The notes under the pieces were generated by a model. It ran no database searches. It saw only the letters and a list, made by a program, of their open reading frames with translations, and had not been told where the DNA came from. Source: an uncultured Spirochaetaceae bacterium (GTDB lineage: Bacteria > Spirochaetota > Spirochaetia > SZUA-6 > Bin103). Taken from it: a stretch of DNA of 12,168 bases. Location: assembly GCA_913043885.1 (NCBI GenBank), contig CAJWOB010000039.1, positions 1 through 12,168 of the forward strand. Reading direction: 5' to 3'. Positions 1 to 6,965 of the stretch are shown here, piece by piece (position 1 is the first letter of the stretch; every line of letters starts with the position of its first letter). A program made the translations under genes and the position numbers.

Positions 1-5
1 TCAAC

Positions 6-446
6 GTGCCGCTTGTGCTTGGGCTCTTCTGCACAGCTCTGGCTGTCGGCGGCGCGGCGGCCGAGGAGGGCTGGTGGTCGGCGGCGCTGGACGCTCGAGC
101 TGGCGAGGAGGACTTGATGGCCGACTGGCGCAGTCGCGGTGACCCGCTGCCGCACATCATCCGCCAGCTGCTCGACTTCGTCCTTCTGGATGGCAGCGCA
201 AAAGGCGGGAGCAGCCTTGAGATGGGTATGCTGGGGCGGCTGACGGAGGCCGTCACTCTGCTGGACGAGATGCCGACGGCGCGAGGGCTCGGAGTGCTCT
301 GGGTCGCTTTCATCCAGGAGCTCCGTGAGCGGTGCGGCGCCCTGGCTGCTGCGGCGGAGCCACTAGTCGATACTCCCTGCCCTCCCGCCAGCCTCGGCGG
401 CGGGTCGGATCCTGCGTGCAGCTACGCAGCCGCCCGGCGTCGATGA
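6..446 (+). CDS. Doubtful ORF of unknown function, possibly the 3' end of a gene entering from outside the window
   Basis: This frame stays open from the window edge to a TGA at 444-446. It is the only plus-strand frame open throughout positions 1-309, and both antisense frames read as low-complexity shadows rich in His/Gln/Arg or Ser/Pro. Its third codon positions are strongly GC up to about position 340. The GTG at 6 would give 146 residues beginning with a hydrophobic, signal-like stretch (LVLGLFCTALAVGG), but the frame is open to the edge, so an upstream start is equally possible. A helical-looking segment follows (about residues 48-105). The last 137 bases run antisense through the 3' end of the glycosylase gene, and codon quality falls there. 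I recognise no family. It may be a real gene tail, one with a late frameshift, or noise. Confidence 0.35.
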   Translation: MPLVLGLFCTALAVGGAAAEEGWWSAALDARAGEEDLMADWRSRGDPLPHIIRQLLDFVLLDGSAKGGSSLEMGMLGRLTEAVTLLDEMPTARGLGVLWVAFIQELRERCGALAAAAEPLVDTPCPPASLGGGSDPACSYAAARRR

Positions 447-1074
447 AGCGATAGGGCAGGTGGGCGTCGCGCTCGGCGGCGATGCCGAGGCGGGTGGTCT
501 GCACCAGTTGCTGCGGGCGGTATCCGGTGTCGGCGAACACCAGCTCCCGCGGAGCCTGCCGGCGGCCGTTCCAGTCGGCCACGCGGATGGCCAATGCCCT
601 CGCCGCCAGCGTCTGGCCGGCGCAGAGCCGCGACAGCGGCCGGCGACCACCCTGCGGTGCTGGGTTGAGGGCGTGCATCACCTCTGACGCGCGCCCACCG
701 CAGGTGGCGACCGCGGCCTTTACCAACACGGCGTTACCGCCACCTCGGCAGCTGATGTTGAGTGAGTCCTTGCCGCGGCTGTAGTACAGATAGAGGGTGC
801 CGGCGGGTGCCCACAGCGCCTCGCGCGACGGCGTGCGCCCCAACGAGGCATGGCTGCCCCGCTCGCGCCGATAGTAGGCCTCCGTCTCGACCACGGCCGC
901 TAGCAGCCACTCCCCCTGCCAGCGCCGCTGCAGCTGCATGCCCACCAGCGCCGCGGCCACCTGCAGCGGTGATCGGTCGAAGAATGCCGCCGGCAACGCT
1001 CGGCCCAGCCCTGCGCCCAGGTCGGCCGCCGCGGAGCGTGGTAGACTCAACGGAAACGGTGCGCCGCTTGCCAC
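310..1074 (-). CDS. mpg: 3-methyladenine DNA glycosylase, AAG/MPG family
   Basis: This predicted cytoplasmic base-excision-repair enzyme cleaves alkylated purines such as 3-methyladenine from DNA, leaving an abasic site. The family core is clear: FFDRSPLQVAAALVG (about residues 31-45), then VVETEAY with the presumed catalytic Glu at 65 and the base-stacking Tyr at 67. His75, SLGRTPSR, PAGTLYLYYS and LNIS (Asn106) follow, and LPYRFID lies near the C-terminus. The protein is 254 residues, longer than the usual 190-210. The extra length is an N-terminal 25-30 residues and an Arg/Pro-rich tail after LPYRFID. The start given is a GTG without a Shine-Dalgarno, and a start closer to FFDR is possible because the N-terminal extension overlaps the divergent gene's start at 1059. 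The family call is firm; both ends of the protein are uncertain. Confidence 0.88.
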   Translation of the reverse strand: MASGAPFPLSLPRSAAADLGAGLGRALPAAFFDRSPLQVAAALVGMQLQRRWQGEWLLAAVVETEAYYRRERGSHASLGRTPSREALWAPAGTLYLYYSRGKDSLNISCRGGGNAVLVKAAVATCGGRASEVMHALNPAPQGGRRPLSRLCAGQTLAARALAIRVADWNGRRQAPRELVFADTGYRPQQLVQTTRLGIAAERDAHLPYRFIDAGRLRSCTQDPTRRRGWREGREYRLVAPPQQPGRRTAHGAPG

Positions 1075-2798
1075 GGGCCGCCGCCACGACGCTGCTGCTA
1101 GTGGTGGCCGCCGGACTTGCCTACAGCCAGAACCAGAACCCTCAGCTTGCCACCCAGAGTGCCTACCTGCGGCGGTCCATCACCACCCTCGATTCGGTGT
1201 GGTTCCAACCCGGCAGCCTCGACCGCCGCGTCCCATTCGAGGTGGACACCCTCGACCGGCTGATCACCTTCTACGTGCACATCCCGCGGTTTGACTATAC
1301 GGCGCTGGACCCCAACCTGACAGATGAGTTCCGCCGCCAGGCGAACCGGCTACCCGAGATCACCGCAGAGGCCCTCGCGGAGGTGATCGATCGGACGCTG
1401 ACCGCCGGGCTGCTGAGCGTTCTCAACGATCCCGAAGTGCAACAGGTGCGCCGCGATGCCCTGCTCACCGAGGCGGATCTGCAGCGCTTTGCCGAGAGCA
1501 AGGCGCGCTCCACGGCGCTGACCGCCGAGCAGCTGACGCTGTTGTTCAACAGCTCCTACTTCTATCTTCCCTACCTCTCTTCCGTGGCGCTGGTGCGCGA
1601 CCGCGACGAAAACGTATTCCGGGCGTCGGTGAGTGGCGGCATTCTCTGGTACCGGCTGCGGGTCGACCCGCACACGGGGGCAACGACAGTAGACCTGGTC
1701 GCCGCCGGGAGCACTGGCGGCCTGGCGACCGGCGACCCCGAGCTGGACCTGCATCGTATCTTCGTGTTCGGCGGTGAGGTCAGATCGGTCTCCCCCGCGC
1801 AGTTCGCCCTGCTAAACGCCAGTCAAGCCTTTGCCCGCAACCTCGGTACCCTCACCAAGGATCTGGACGACTTCCAACTGACCGCCCAGGTGGTGGAAGC
1901 AGCCGGTGGCAGCTACCGCTTCCCGCTCGGCACGCGCGAGGGGGTGAAGCTAGACGACGGCTTTCACCTGATCGAGCTCGTCGAGACCGACGCCGGCGCG
2001 GAGCAGCGACGTGTGGGATACGTACGCGTCCGCGTCGTCGGCGAGAACCACAGCGACCCCGCGGCGCTCAGCGAGGCGGTGCAGATGCTCGGTGGCCGCC
2101 GCCCGGTCGGCACCACCGTGCTGGAGAACCCAGTGTCGGAGGTCGATCTGCGGCTGCGACCCCAGTACCGAACCGGTATCAGCATCCCCGCGGCTTTCAC
2201 CTCGTTGAACCTGCCGGAGCTCACCGGCAGCGTTCTCGCCGACGACGTCACCAGCGCGATGGGTATTGGCGCCGTGTTCAGCTACAACCTCGCACCGCTG
2301 GTTGGGGTGTCGCAGCTGTTCCTGAACGCGGACGCGTCGGCCAGCTTCCTGATAGGCGACACGACGGCCGATGCCTCGGTCACTCCCTATCTATTGGAGT
2401 CCTACCTCTCGGCGACCAAGAAGTTCTGGCTGGGTCCGGTGAACCTGCAGCTGACCGCCGGCGCGGGAGTCGACTGGCTGGAGCTGCACGGCCGACTGCT
2501 CGGCACACAGATCAGCTGGTCGCGGCGCAAGCTCGGTGTCAAGGCAGAGCTCGATGCAGAGCTGATGGTAACGCCCAACCTGCATGTGAACGTTGGCGCT
2601 GGCTACCGTTTCGACCTGCTCTCGATCGGCTCCCGGCTAGAGGTAGACGGCGAGGGAGCGACATTCGCCGACCCGAGCGGGCAACTGATGAGCCTCGGTG
2701 GGCTCTCCCTGAGGGCCGGCGTGAACCTGCAGCTACGGGAGCTCCCCTTCAACGTATTTGGGTTTCTATACGCGATACCGAGTCTGGTGGCCGGCTAG
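1059..2798 (+). CDS. Exported protein with predicted C-terminal beta-barrel-like region, function unknown
   Basis: The predicted 579-residue protein begins with a good signal peptide: an Arg-rich n-region (RRLPR), a hydrophobic core (AAATTLLLVVAAGLA), then probable cleavage at AYS before QNQNP. GTG 1059 is chosen because it places this signal peptide at the N-terminus. GTG 1038, in frame, would add seven residues. The frame stays open back to 762, but that part lies antisense to the glycosylase gene and reads as a Pro/Arg/Ala-rich shadow. Residues about 20-370 look soluble and mixed alpha/beta, with a stretch around 163-180 (NSSYFYLPYLSS, then SGGILWYRL) and another around 295 (KLDDGFHLIE). 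From about 370 onward, alternating short hydrophobic strands and polar turns suggest an outer-membrane barrel. The last residue is Gly, not the aromatic residue typical of BAM substrates. The gene is 22 bp upstream of a lipoprotein gene. I cannot name the family. Confidence 0.8.
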   Translation: MRRLPRAAATTLLLVVAAGLAYSQNQNPQLATQSAYLRRSITTLDSVWFQPGSLDRRVPFEVDTLDRLITFYVHIPRFDYTALDPNLTDEFRRQANRLPEITAEALAEVIDRTLTAGLLSVLNDPEVQQVRRDALLTEADLQRFAESKARSTALTAEQLTLLFNSSYFYLPYLSSVALVRDRDENVFRASVSGGILWYRLRVDPHTGATTVDLVAAGSTGGLATGDPELDLHRIFVFGGEVRSVSPAQFALLNASQAFARNLGTLTKDLDDFQLTAQVVEAAGGSYRFPLGTREGVKLDDGFHLIELVETDAGAEQRRVGYVRVRVVGENHSDPAALSEAVQMLGGRRPVGTTVLENPVSEVDLRLRPQYRTGISIPAAFTSLNLPELTGSVLADDVTSAMGIGAVFSYNLAPLVGVSQLFLNADASASFLIGDTTADASVTPYLLESYLSATKKFWLGPVNLQLTAGAGVDWLELHGRLLGTQISWSRRKLGVKAELDAELMVTPNLHVNVGAGYRFDLLSIGSRLEVDGEGATFADPSGQLMSLGGLSLRAGVNLQLRELPFNVFGFLYAIPSLVAG

Positions 2799-2807
2799 GC
2801 CGCACGC

Positions 2808-2815
2808 GAGGAGGA
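2808..2815 (+). promoter_or_regulatory. Strong Shine-Dalgarno that fixes the lipoprotein start
   Basis: GAGGAGGA lies five bases before ATG 2821. It selects this start over the GTG at 2818 and over the upstream in-frame ATG at 2758, which lies inside the preceding gene. It is the best ribosome-binding site in the window, where most other genes have none. Confidence 0.85.
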
Positions 2816-2820
2816 TTGTG

Positions 2821-4182
2821 ATGGCAGAGAAGCTGAGACCACAGGTGGTTGCGGGTGTCCGCTGGCGCCCGCAGGTGGCGCTGGCTCTGGCGGCGGTGCT
2901 GTTGGCCGCGTGTGCCAGCCGCCCGCCGCTGGCGCGCGAGGGGGAGTACACCGTCTCGACCGAGGCCACCGTCATCGAACGGATCGACCAGAGCCAGTGG
3001 CTGATCGAGGCCACCGGCGTCTTTCGTTCGTCACTGAGCCCTCGCTTCCGGGCGCGGGCGGAGGTGACGCGCATCGGCACCAAGGAGGCGATTCGCGACG
3101 CCCGCAAGGTGGCGGTCTGGTACGTGTTGTTCGGCGGCACCGATCCGTTCCTCGACACGCCGGACGAGCGGGAGGCCTTTCACCGCGTGCACGAGAGCTT
3201 CTTCGCCGATCGCACCCTCGCCATCTACATCGCCGATGAGGAGCAGCAGTTCGTCAGCAACGTGCTGATCGACGACGGCACCGGTCGCCGGATATCCAAG
3301 CGCTTCCGGGTCAACACGGAGCGCATTCATCGCGATCTGGAGGAGCAGGGCGTTACCGTGGCCCGTCGCGAGCTCCGCCAGCAGCTGGGACTCCCGGAGA
3401 TCATGGTGGTGGCGCAGACCCAACCCGGTGACGACCTGTTCGCGCGGCTGCGGGAGCCGGACATTCGGCACGGAGCCACCGTCGTCGAGTCGTTCCTGAG
3501 CAGCCGCCGCTACCAGGTACGGGTGCCGGAGCAGTCGGCGATGGTGGCCGACCTAGCCACCGAGACATTTCGGGTTACCGGTGGTGGCACCACCGATCAG
3601 GCCTACCAGCTGGCGCTCTCGATCGGAGCCGACGTCTACATCACGCTGGACGGTCAGTTCGAAGATGCCGCCAACAACACCCAACGGTACGCGCAACAGA
3701 TTCGGGCGTTCGAGGCGACCACCGGCCGCCTGTTGGGCGCCGAAACCGGATTCAGCCGTGGCCGCCAAGGCGAGGCGCAGGTCTCAGTCGAGGAAGCCAC
3801 CAACCAGGCAATCGACGCAGTGCTCTCCCGCATCGACGGTTACTGGGAAGACGACCTGTCACAGGGGGTGCAGTACAAGCTGGTGCTGTCGATTACCGAT
3901 CAGTTCAATCCGCGCGAAGTGGAGCGCATCCAGATCGCCTTCCTCGAGGCGGTCGAACGGATGACCCGCCGCACCAACTACCGCGAGAACGTGGTAACGG
4001 CTGCCACGCTGGACTACACGCTATGGGTGGACCCACAGGAATTCCGCGCCACCAGCAGCCTGTTTCGCCAGGTGCGGGACGACTTCAAGAGTAAGCTCGG
4101 CTTCCTCCTGAACGCGGGCGCGGAGCTGCGGCAGGTGACCGCCAATCGCAAGCTGCTGTTGATGCGCTTTAGCCGGCGCTAG
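2821..4182 (+). CDS. Lipoprotein, DUF6175-like
   Basis: The predicted 453-residue protein has a hydrophobic segment (about residues 19-30) ending in the lipobox LLAAC, so lipidation is expected at Cys31 followed by ASRPP. A first domain (about 45-185) has an IEATGVFRSS segment, a helix of the type KEAIRDARKVAVWYVLFGG, and a strand-rich part ending RIHRDLEEQGV. A second domain (about 190-330) starts PEIMVVAQTQPGD and includes ALSIGADVYITLDGQ. The end is mixed helix and strand. From memory the order AR-helix, VLFxG, RDLE and then IMVV resembles DUF6175, with distant likeness to FlgT/LPP20-type proteins; this was not tested. Its tight spacing behind the exported barrel-like gene suggests the two products work together in the envelope. 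The last 14 bp overlap the convergent gene. Lipoprotein status is firm; function is unknown. Confidence 0.88.
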   Translation: MAEKLRPQVVAGVRWRPQVALALAAVLLAACASRPPLAREGEYTVSTEATVIERIDQSQWLIEATGVFRSSLSPRFRARAEVTRIGTKEAIRDARKVAVWYVLFGGTDPFLDTPDEREAFHRVHESFFADRTLAIYIADEEQQFVSNVLIDDGTGRRISKRFRVNTERIHRDLEEQGVTVARRELRQQLGLPEIMVVAQTQPGDDLFARLREPDIRHGATVVESFLSSRRYQVRVPEQSAMVADLATETFRVTGGGTTDQAYQLALSIGADVYITLDGQFEDAANNTQRYAQQIRAFEATTGRLLGAETGFSRGRQGEAQVSVEEATNQAIDAVLSRIDGYWEDDLSQGVQYKLVLSITDQFNPREVERIQIAFLEAVERMTRRTNYRENVVTAATLDYTLWVDPQEFRATSSLFRQVRDDFKSKLGFLLNAGAELRQVTANRKLLLMRFSRR

Positions 4183-4924
4183 CGGCCAGCTGGGCCTCGG
4201 CGGTAAGCCCGACCCGACCCCGCCAGTGCTGGGTGAGGATGCGATCGGCGACCACGCACTCGCCGACCACCTCCGCAGCGCTGGCGGCGCTGAGCTGGCC
4301 ATACCAGTCGCCGGACGGAAACGCCAACAGGCAGCCGGCGAACTTATGACCGCCGACGTGACTGCCACCGTAGAGGCTGACGTCGCCGAGCGCGCGTTCG
4401 CCGACCTCGTCGGCAAGGGCAGACAGCAGGGGTGGTCCAGTGGAGCCGCAGCGCTCGTCGCGGGCGCCGTGGACGCAGACGATGAGGTGGCGCCCGTTTA
4501 GGCGCGCCACCGCCGGGAGCTCCGCTGCCAGTGATGCGGCGCCGATCCCGGAGTAGCGGCTGACCAGCGCCGCAGCCTGTTCGGCGCGCACCGCTCGATG
4601 GCGGAGCATGTCGGGGAACACCAGCACGTCGCTACCGTCTGCCGCCTGCGGCGTGGACTGTGCTGCGACGGACGCCGGGGCGACGGACGGCGCAGCGCCG
4701 AACGGAGCGGCGGCGGTGACCTTGATGGGCAGCCGCCCGTCTTCCCCCTGTTCCTCCACGGCTCGCACCAGGTGCGCCGCCAGATCCTGCCCCTCCTCGA
4801 GGTGCGCGGGCCAATCTGCGTGTGCGGTTACCACCACCAGGTGGCGAACGTGGTGCTTGACGCTGCCGACCAATCTCTCCGAGTCCACCGGCAGAGTGAT
4901 GCCGGCCCACCGGCTGCCTGTCAA
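4169..4924 (-). CDS. Suc_Fer-like (Apd1/Aim32-type) thioredoxin-fold [2Fe-2S] protein
   Basis: The predicted 251-residue cytoplasmic protein belongs to the sucrase/ferredoxin-like family. Near the N-terminus VVVTAHADWPAHLEE fits the family. The C-terminal thioredoxin-like domain has HLIVCVHGARDERCG (Cys150 and Cys159, spaced C-X8-C), then SHVGGHKFAGC (His189 and His193), AFPSGDWYG and a helical end. In yeast Apd1 and Aim32 this Cys/Cys plus HxGGH arrangement binds a [2Fe-2S] cluster with two Cys and two His ligands, so the same cofactor is inferred here. An Ala/Pro/Ser linker (about 71-95) separates the halves. The start given is a TTG sharing TTGA with the fpg stop, which suggests translational coupling. 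GTG 4888 is an alternative. A redox or electron-transfer role is plausible; the substrate is unknown. Confidence 0.85.
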   Translation of the reverse strand: MTGSRWAGITLPVDSERLVGSVKHHVRHLVVVTAHADWPAHLEEGQDLAAHLVRAVEEQGEDGRLPIKVTAAAPFGAAPSVAPASVAAQSTPQAADGSDVLVFPDMLRHRAVRAEQAAALVSRYSGIGAASLAAELPAVARLNGRHLIVCVHGARDERCGSTGPPLLSALADEVGERALGDVSLYGGSHVGGHKFAGCLLAFPSGDWYGQLSAASAAEVVGECVVADRILTQHWRGRVGLTAEAQLAASAG

Positions 4925-5853
4925 TCTCCCTCTGCGATCCGTGGCTGCCGCATCTCCTCGAGCTCGTCGACCGACCGCGGCCAGTCACCCTTGAGCAGCC
5001 GCGAGAGGGAACGATCGGCAAGCAGCTTGCCCCCGGTCTGGCAGCTCGGGCAGTAGTTGGACTCGTTGTCCGCATAGCGGATCCTCTGGATCGGCGTTCC
5101 GCACTGCGGACATGGCTCACCGTACTTACCGTGGGCAGCCATCTTCGGGTGGAAGGCGGTAACCTTCTTGGGAAACTGGTCGCCCGATTCCTCCCGCAGC
5201 CGCTGCACCCACTCCTGCAGCGTCTCCAGCGTCACCATCCGCAGCCGCTCCACCTGCTCGCTGGACAACTTCTGACTGTGTTGCAGCGGCGACAGGCGGG
5301 CGCGCAGCAGTATCTCGTCGGAGTAGGCGTTGCCGATGCCGGACAGGAAGCGGGGGTCGCTGAGCGTGCGCTTGAGCGTATGGTTCTCCCGCTGGATCGC
5401 TTCGCGGAACTCCTCGGCCGTCGCCGAGGCCACTTCCAGGCCGCCGCGATCGAGCTCCGCCACCGCATCCGCCCCGCGCACCAGGTGGATCGAGGCGCGC
5501 CGTTTGCTGCCCTGCTCGGTAAGCACCAACGTCCCGCGTGTGAATTGAAATGCCGCCAGGCCCACCTTGCGCGGTGGGCCGACCGCAGCGGCACCGGGCT
5601 CGCGGTCCTGCCAGCGGAAGCGACCGGTCACCATCAGGTGGATGATCAGGTGGAGCTCGTCGTCGAGCGCGACGACGATCCGCTTGCCGAGTCGCCCGAC
5701 GCCAACTACCCGCCGTCCGTGCGCCGCGTCTATGGGCGGGTCGTAGGTGCGGACGACGAACGGGCTGGCCACCACCACCCTCTCCAGCGTGTCGCCAACG
5801 ATGCGGCGCACCAGGTGCTCGACGTACACGGTTACCGAAGGCAGCTCCGGCAT
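4921..5853 (-). CDS. Fpg/MutM/Nei-family DNA glycosylase/AP lyase
   Basis: This base-excision-repair glycosylase removes oxidised bases (8-oxoguanine or formamidopyrimidine-type lesions) and nicks the abasic site. The 310-residue protein has the N-terminal MPELP with the catalytic Pro2 and Glu3, and Lys57 in RLGKRIVV. The helix-two-turn-helix region is around 160-189 (LKRTLSD, then SGIGNAYSDEILL with Asn175). The C-terminal zinc finger is CPQC-X16-CPSC (Cys248, 251, 268, 271). Two things depart from classical MutM. The N-terminus is MPELPSVTVY instead of MPELPEVE, and about 35 residues follow the zinc finger (RSLSRLLKGDWPRSVDELEE). This fits a bacterial Fpg-like subfamily whose lesion preference may differ, so I give no symbol. 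AAGGG lies three bases before ATG 5853. It is the first gene of an operon with the Suc_Fer-like gene. Confidence 0.9.
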   Translation of the reverse strand: MPELPSVTVYVEHLVRRIVGDTLERVVVASPFVVRTYDPPIDAAHGRRVVGVGRLGKRIVVALDDELHLIIHLMVTGRFRWQDREPGAAAVGPPRKVGLAAFQFTRGTLVLTEQGSKRRASIHLVRGADAVAELDRGGLEVASATAEEFREAIQRENHTLKRTLSDPRFLSGIGNAYSDEILLRARLSPLQHSQKLSSEQVERLRMVTLETLQEWVQRLREESGDQFPKKVTAFHPKMAAHGKYGEPCPQCGTPIQRIRYADNESNYCPSCQTGGKLLADRSLSRLLKGDWPRSVDELEEMRQPRIAEGD

Positions 5854-5880
5854 GAGCCCTTAGGATACACTCCCGCTGCG
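5854..5880. promoter_or_regulatory. 27-bp divergent promoter region between the Fpg-like and dehydrogenase genes
   Basis: Only 27 bp separate the two start codons. On the minus strand TATCCT (5867-5862) ends 8 nt before ATG 5853. On the plus strand TACACT (5866-5871) ends 9 nt before ATG 5881. The two -10-like hexamers share two base pairs. Any -35 element would lie inside the opposite coding sequence. No Shine-Dalgarno precedes the dehydrogenase. Each hexamer matches TATAAT at four of six positions, so the promoter reading is inference. Confidence 0.4.
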
Positions 5881-6936
5881 ATGCAGGCGGTGGTGTACGA
5901 GAAGCCCTGGCAGATGCGAATGGCGGAGCTGCCCGATCCCGAGCCCGGCAGCGGTGAGGTCCTGCTCGAGGTGCAGAGCGTCGGCATCTGCGGCAGCGAC
6001 GTGCACGGCTTTACCGGCGAGAGCGGCCGGCGGGCGCCGGGGATGGTGATGGGCCACGAGGTCAGCGCCACGGTGGTGGCCCACGGTCCGGGTACCACCG
6101 GCCCGCCGCTTGGTAGCCGGGTTGCGGTGTACAACATCATCGGCGAGCGGGCGCCGACGCCCGAGGAGGGCGATCCCTCGTTCATGAGGAAGATGATGAT
6201 CGGCGTCAATCTCGGCACCCGCGGTGCGTTTGCCGAGCGGATCGCCGTGCCGCAAGCCAACGCCATCCCCCTCGACGATGCGGTGCCGACCGCGGTAGGC
6301 CTGCTGGCCGAGCCGCTGGCAGTGGCCGGCCACGCCTGGGACCGGCTCGAAGGCCACGCCCGCGCCACACCAGAGCGCATCGCCATCCTGGGCAGCGGCA
6401 CCATCGGGCTGGCATCCGTTTTGGTTACCCGCCACCGCCTCCCGGGGCCACGGCCGCCGGCGGTGCTGGACATCGTCGCCGCCAAGGCCGAGCGAGCCGC
6501 CAGCTTCGGCGCCACGGCGGTCGTCGGCGACGCAGAGACGCCCCCGGAGGCGGCCGCCCAGCAGCTGGTGCAGGCGCTAGAAGGACAGCCTCAAGTGGTG
6601 GTGGATGCGGTCGGCTCGGAGCAGTCGTTCCGCACCGCGACGGCGGCGGTGGCCGACGGCGGCTGCATCCTAATCATCGGCAACCTCGCCCACGAGGTGC
6701 CTCTACCGCTGCAGTCGGCCACCAGCTACGAGTGGACGCTGATCGGCTGCTATGGCTTCAATCTGGATTCGTTCACCGCCGCCGTGCAGCTGTTGCCCCA
6801 TTACCGCGACGAGCTGAGCAGCTTCATCGGCCACACCTGCACGCTCGAGGAGATCCCCGAGACCATTACCGCAATGGCAAAGGGCGAGCTGCAGGCGCTG
6901 AAAGTGGCGGTCGAGGTTGGTGCCGCGCGCCGCTGA
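5881..6936 (+). CDS. Zinc-dependent medium-chain alcohol/polyol dehydrogenase
   Basis: The predicted 351-residue cytoplasmic NAD(P)-dependent oxidoreductase probably acts on a secondary alcohol, polyol or sugar. The N-terminal catalytic domain shows VGICGSDVHG with zinc-ligand Cys37, GHE with His59 and Glu60, and LAEPLAVAGHAW with Glu144, as in sorbitol/threonine dehydrogenase relatives. The Rossmann fold starts ILGSGTIGL (about 169-177), and an acidic Asp197 ends the next strand, suggesting NAD over NADP. The four-cysteine structural-zinc lobe usual between about 85 and 115 is absent: that stretch (GERAPTPEEGDPSFMRKMM) has no Cys. The frame is open upstream to 5131, but that part is antisense to the Fpg-like gene, and ATG 5881 starts the conserved fold exactly (MQAVVYEKPW). 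The exact substrate cannot be told from sequence. Confidence 0.87.
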   Translation: MQAVVYEKPWQMRMAELPDPEPGSGEVLLEVQSVGICGSDVHGFTGESGRRAPGMVMGHEVSATVVAHGPGTTGPPLGSRVAVYNIIGERAPTPEEGDPSFMRKMMIGVNLGTRGAFAERIAVPQANAIPLDDAVPTAVGLLAEPLAVAGHAWDRLEGHARATPERIAILGSGTIGLASVLVTRHRLPGPRPPAVLDIVAAKAERAASFGATAVVGDAETPPEAAAQQLVQALEGQPQVVVDAVGSEQSFRTATAAVADGGCILIIGNLAHEVPLPLQSATSYEWTLIGCYGFNLDSFTAAVQLLPHYRDELSSFIGHTCTLEEIPETITAMAKGELQALKVAVEVGAARR

Positions 6937-6965
6937 GCGTCACCCGGCGGTAGCGGGATGCGCCG
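6937..6965. terminator. Weak candidate hairpin between convergent genes
   Basis: The 29-bp gap between the convergent dehydrogenase and aldolase genes holds an imperfect inverted repeat, with GCG and CCCG pairing to CGGG and CGC around GCGGTAG, interrupted by a three-base mismatch. There is no T-tract on either strand. It could help end transcription from both sides, but the stem is short and the assignment is weak. Confidence 0.2.

Noticed and set aside
762..1058. Upstream extension of the exported-protein gene by 99 codons
   Set aside because: The extension is antisense to the glycosylase gene, is Pro/Arg/Ala-rich, and would bury a clear signal peptide in the middle of the protein.
5131..5880. 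Upstream extension of the dehydrogenase by 250 codons
   Set aside because: It is antisense to the Fpg-like gene and rich in His/Gln/Arg. The conserved dehydrogenase N-terminus begins exactly at ATG 5881.
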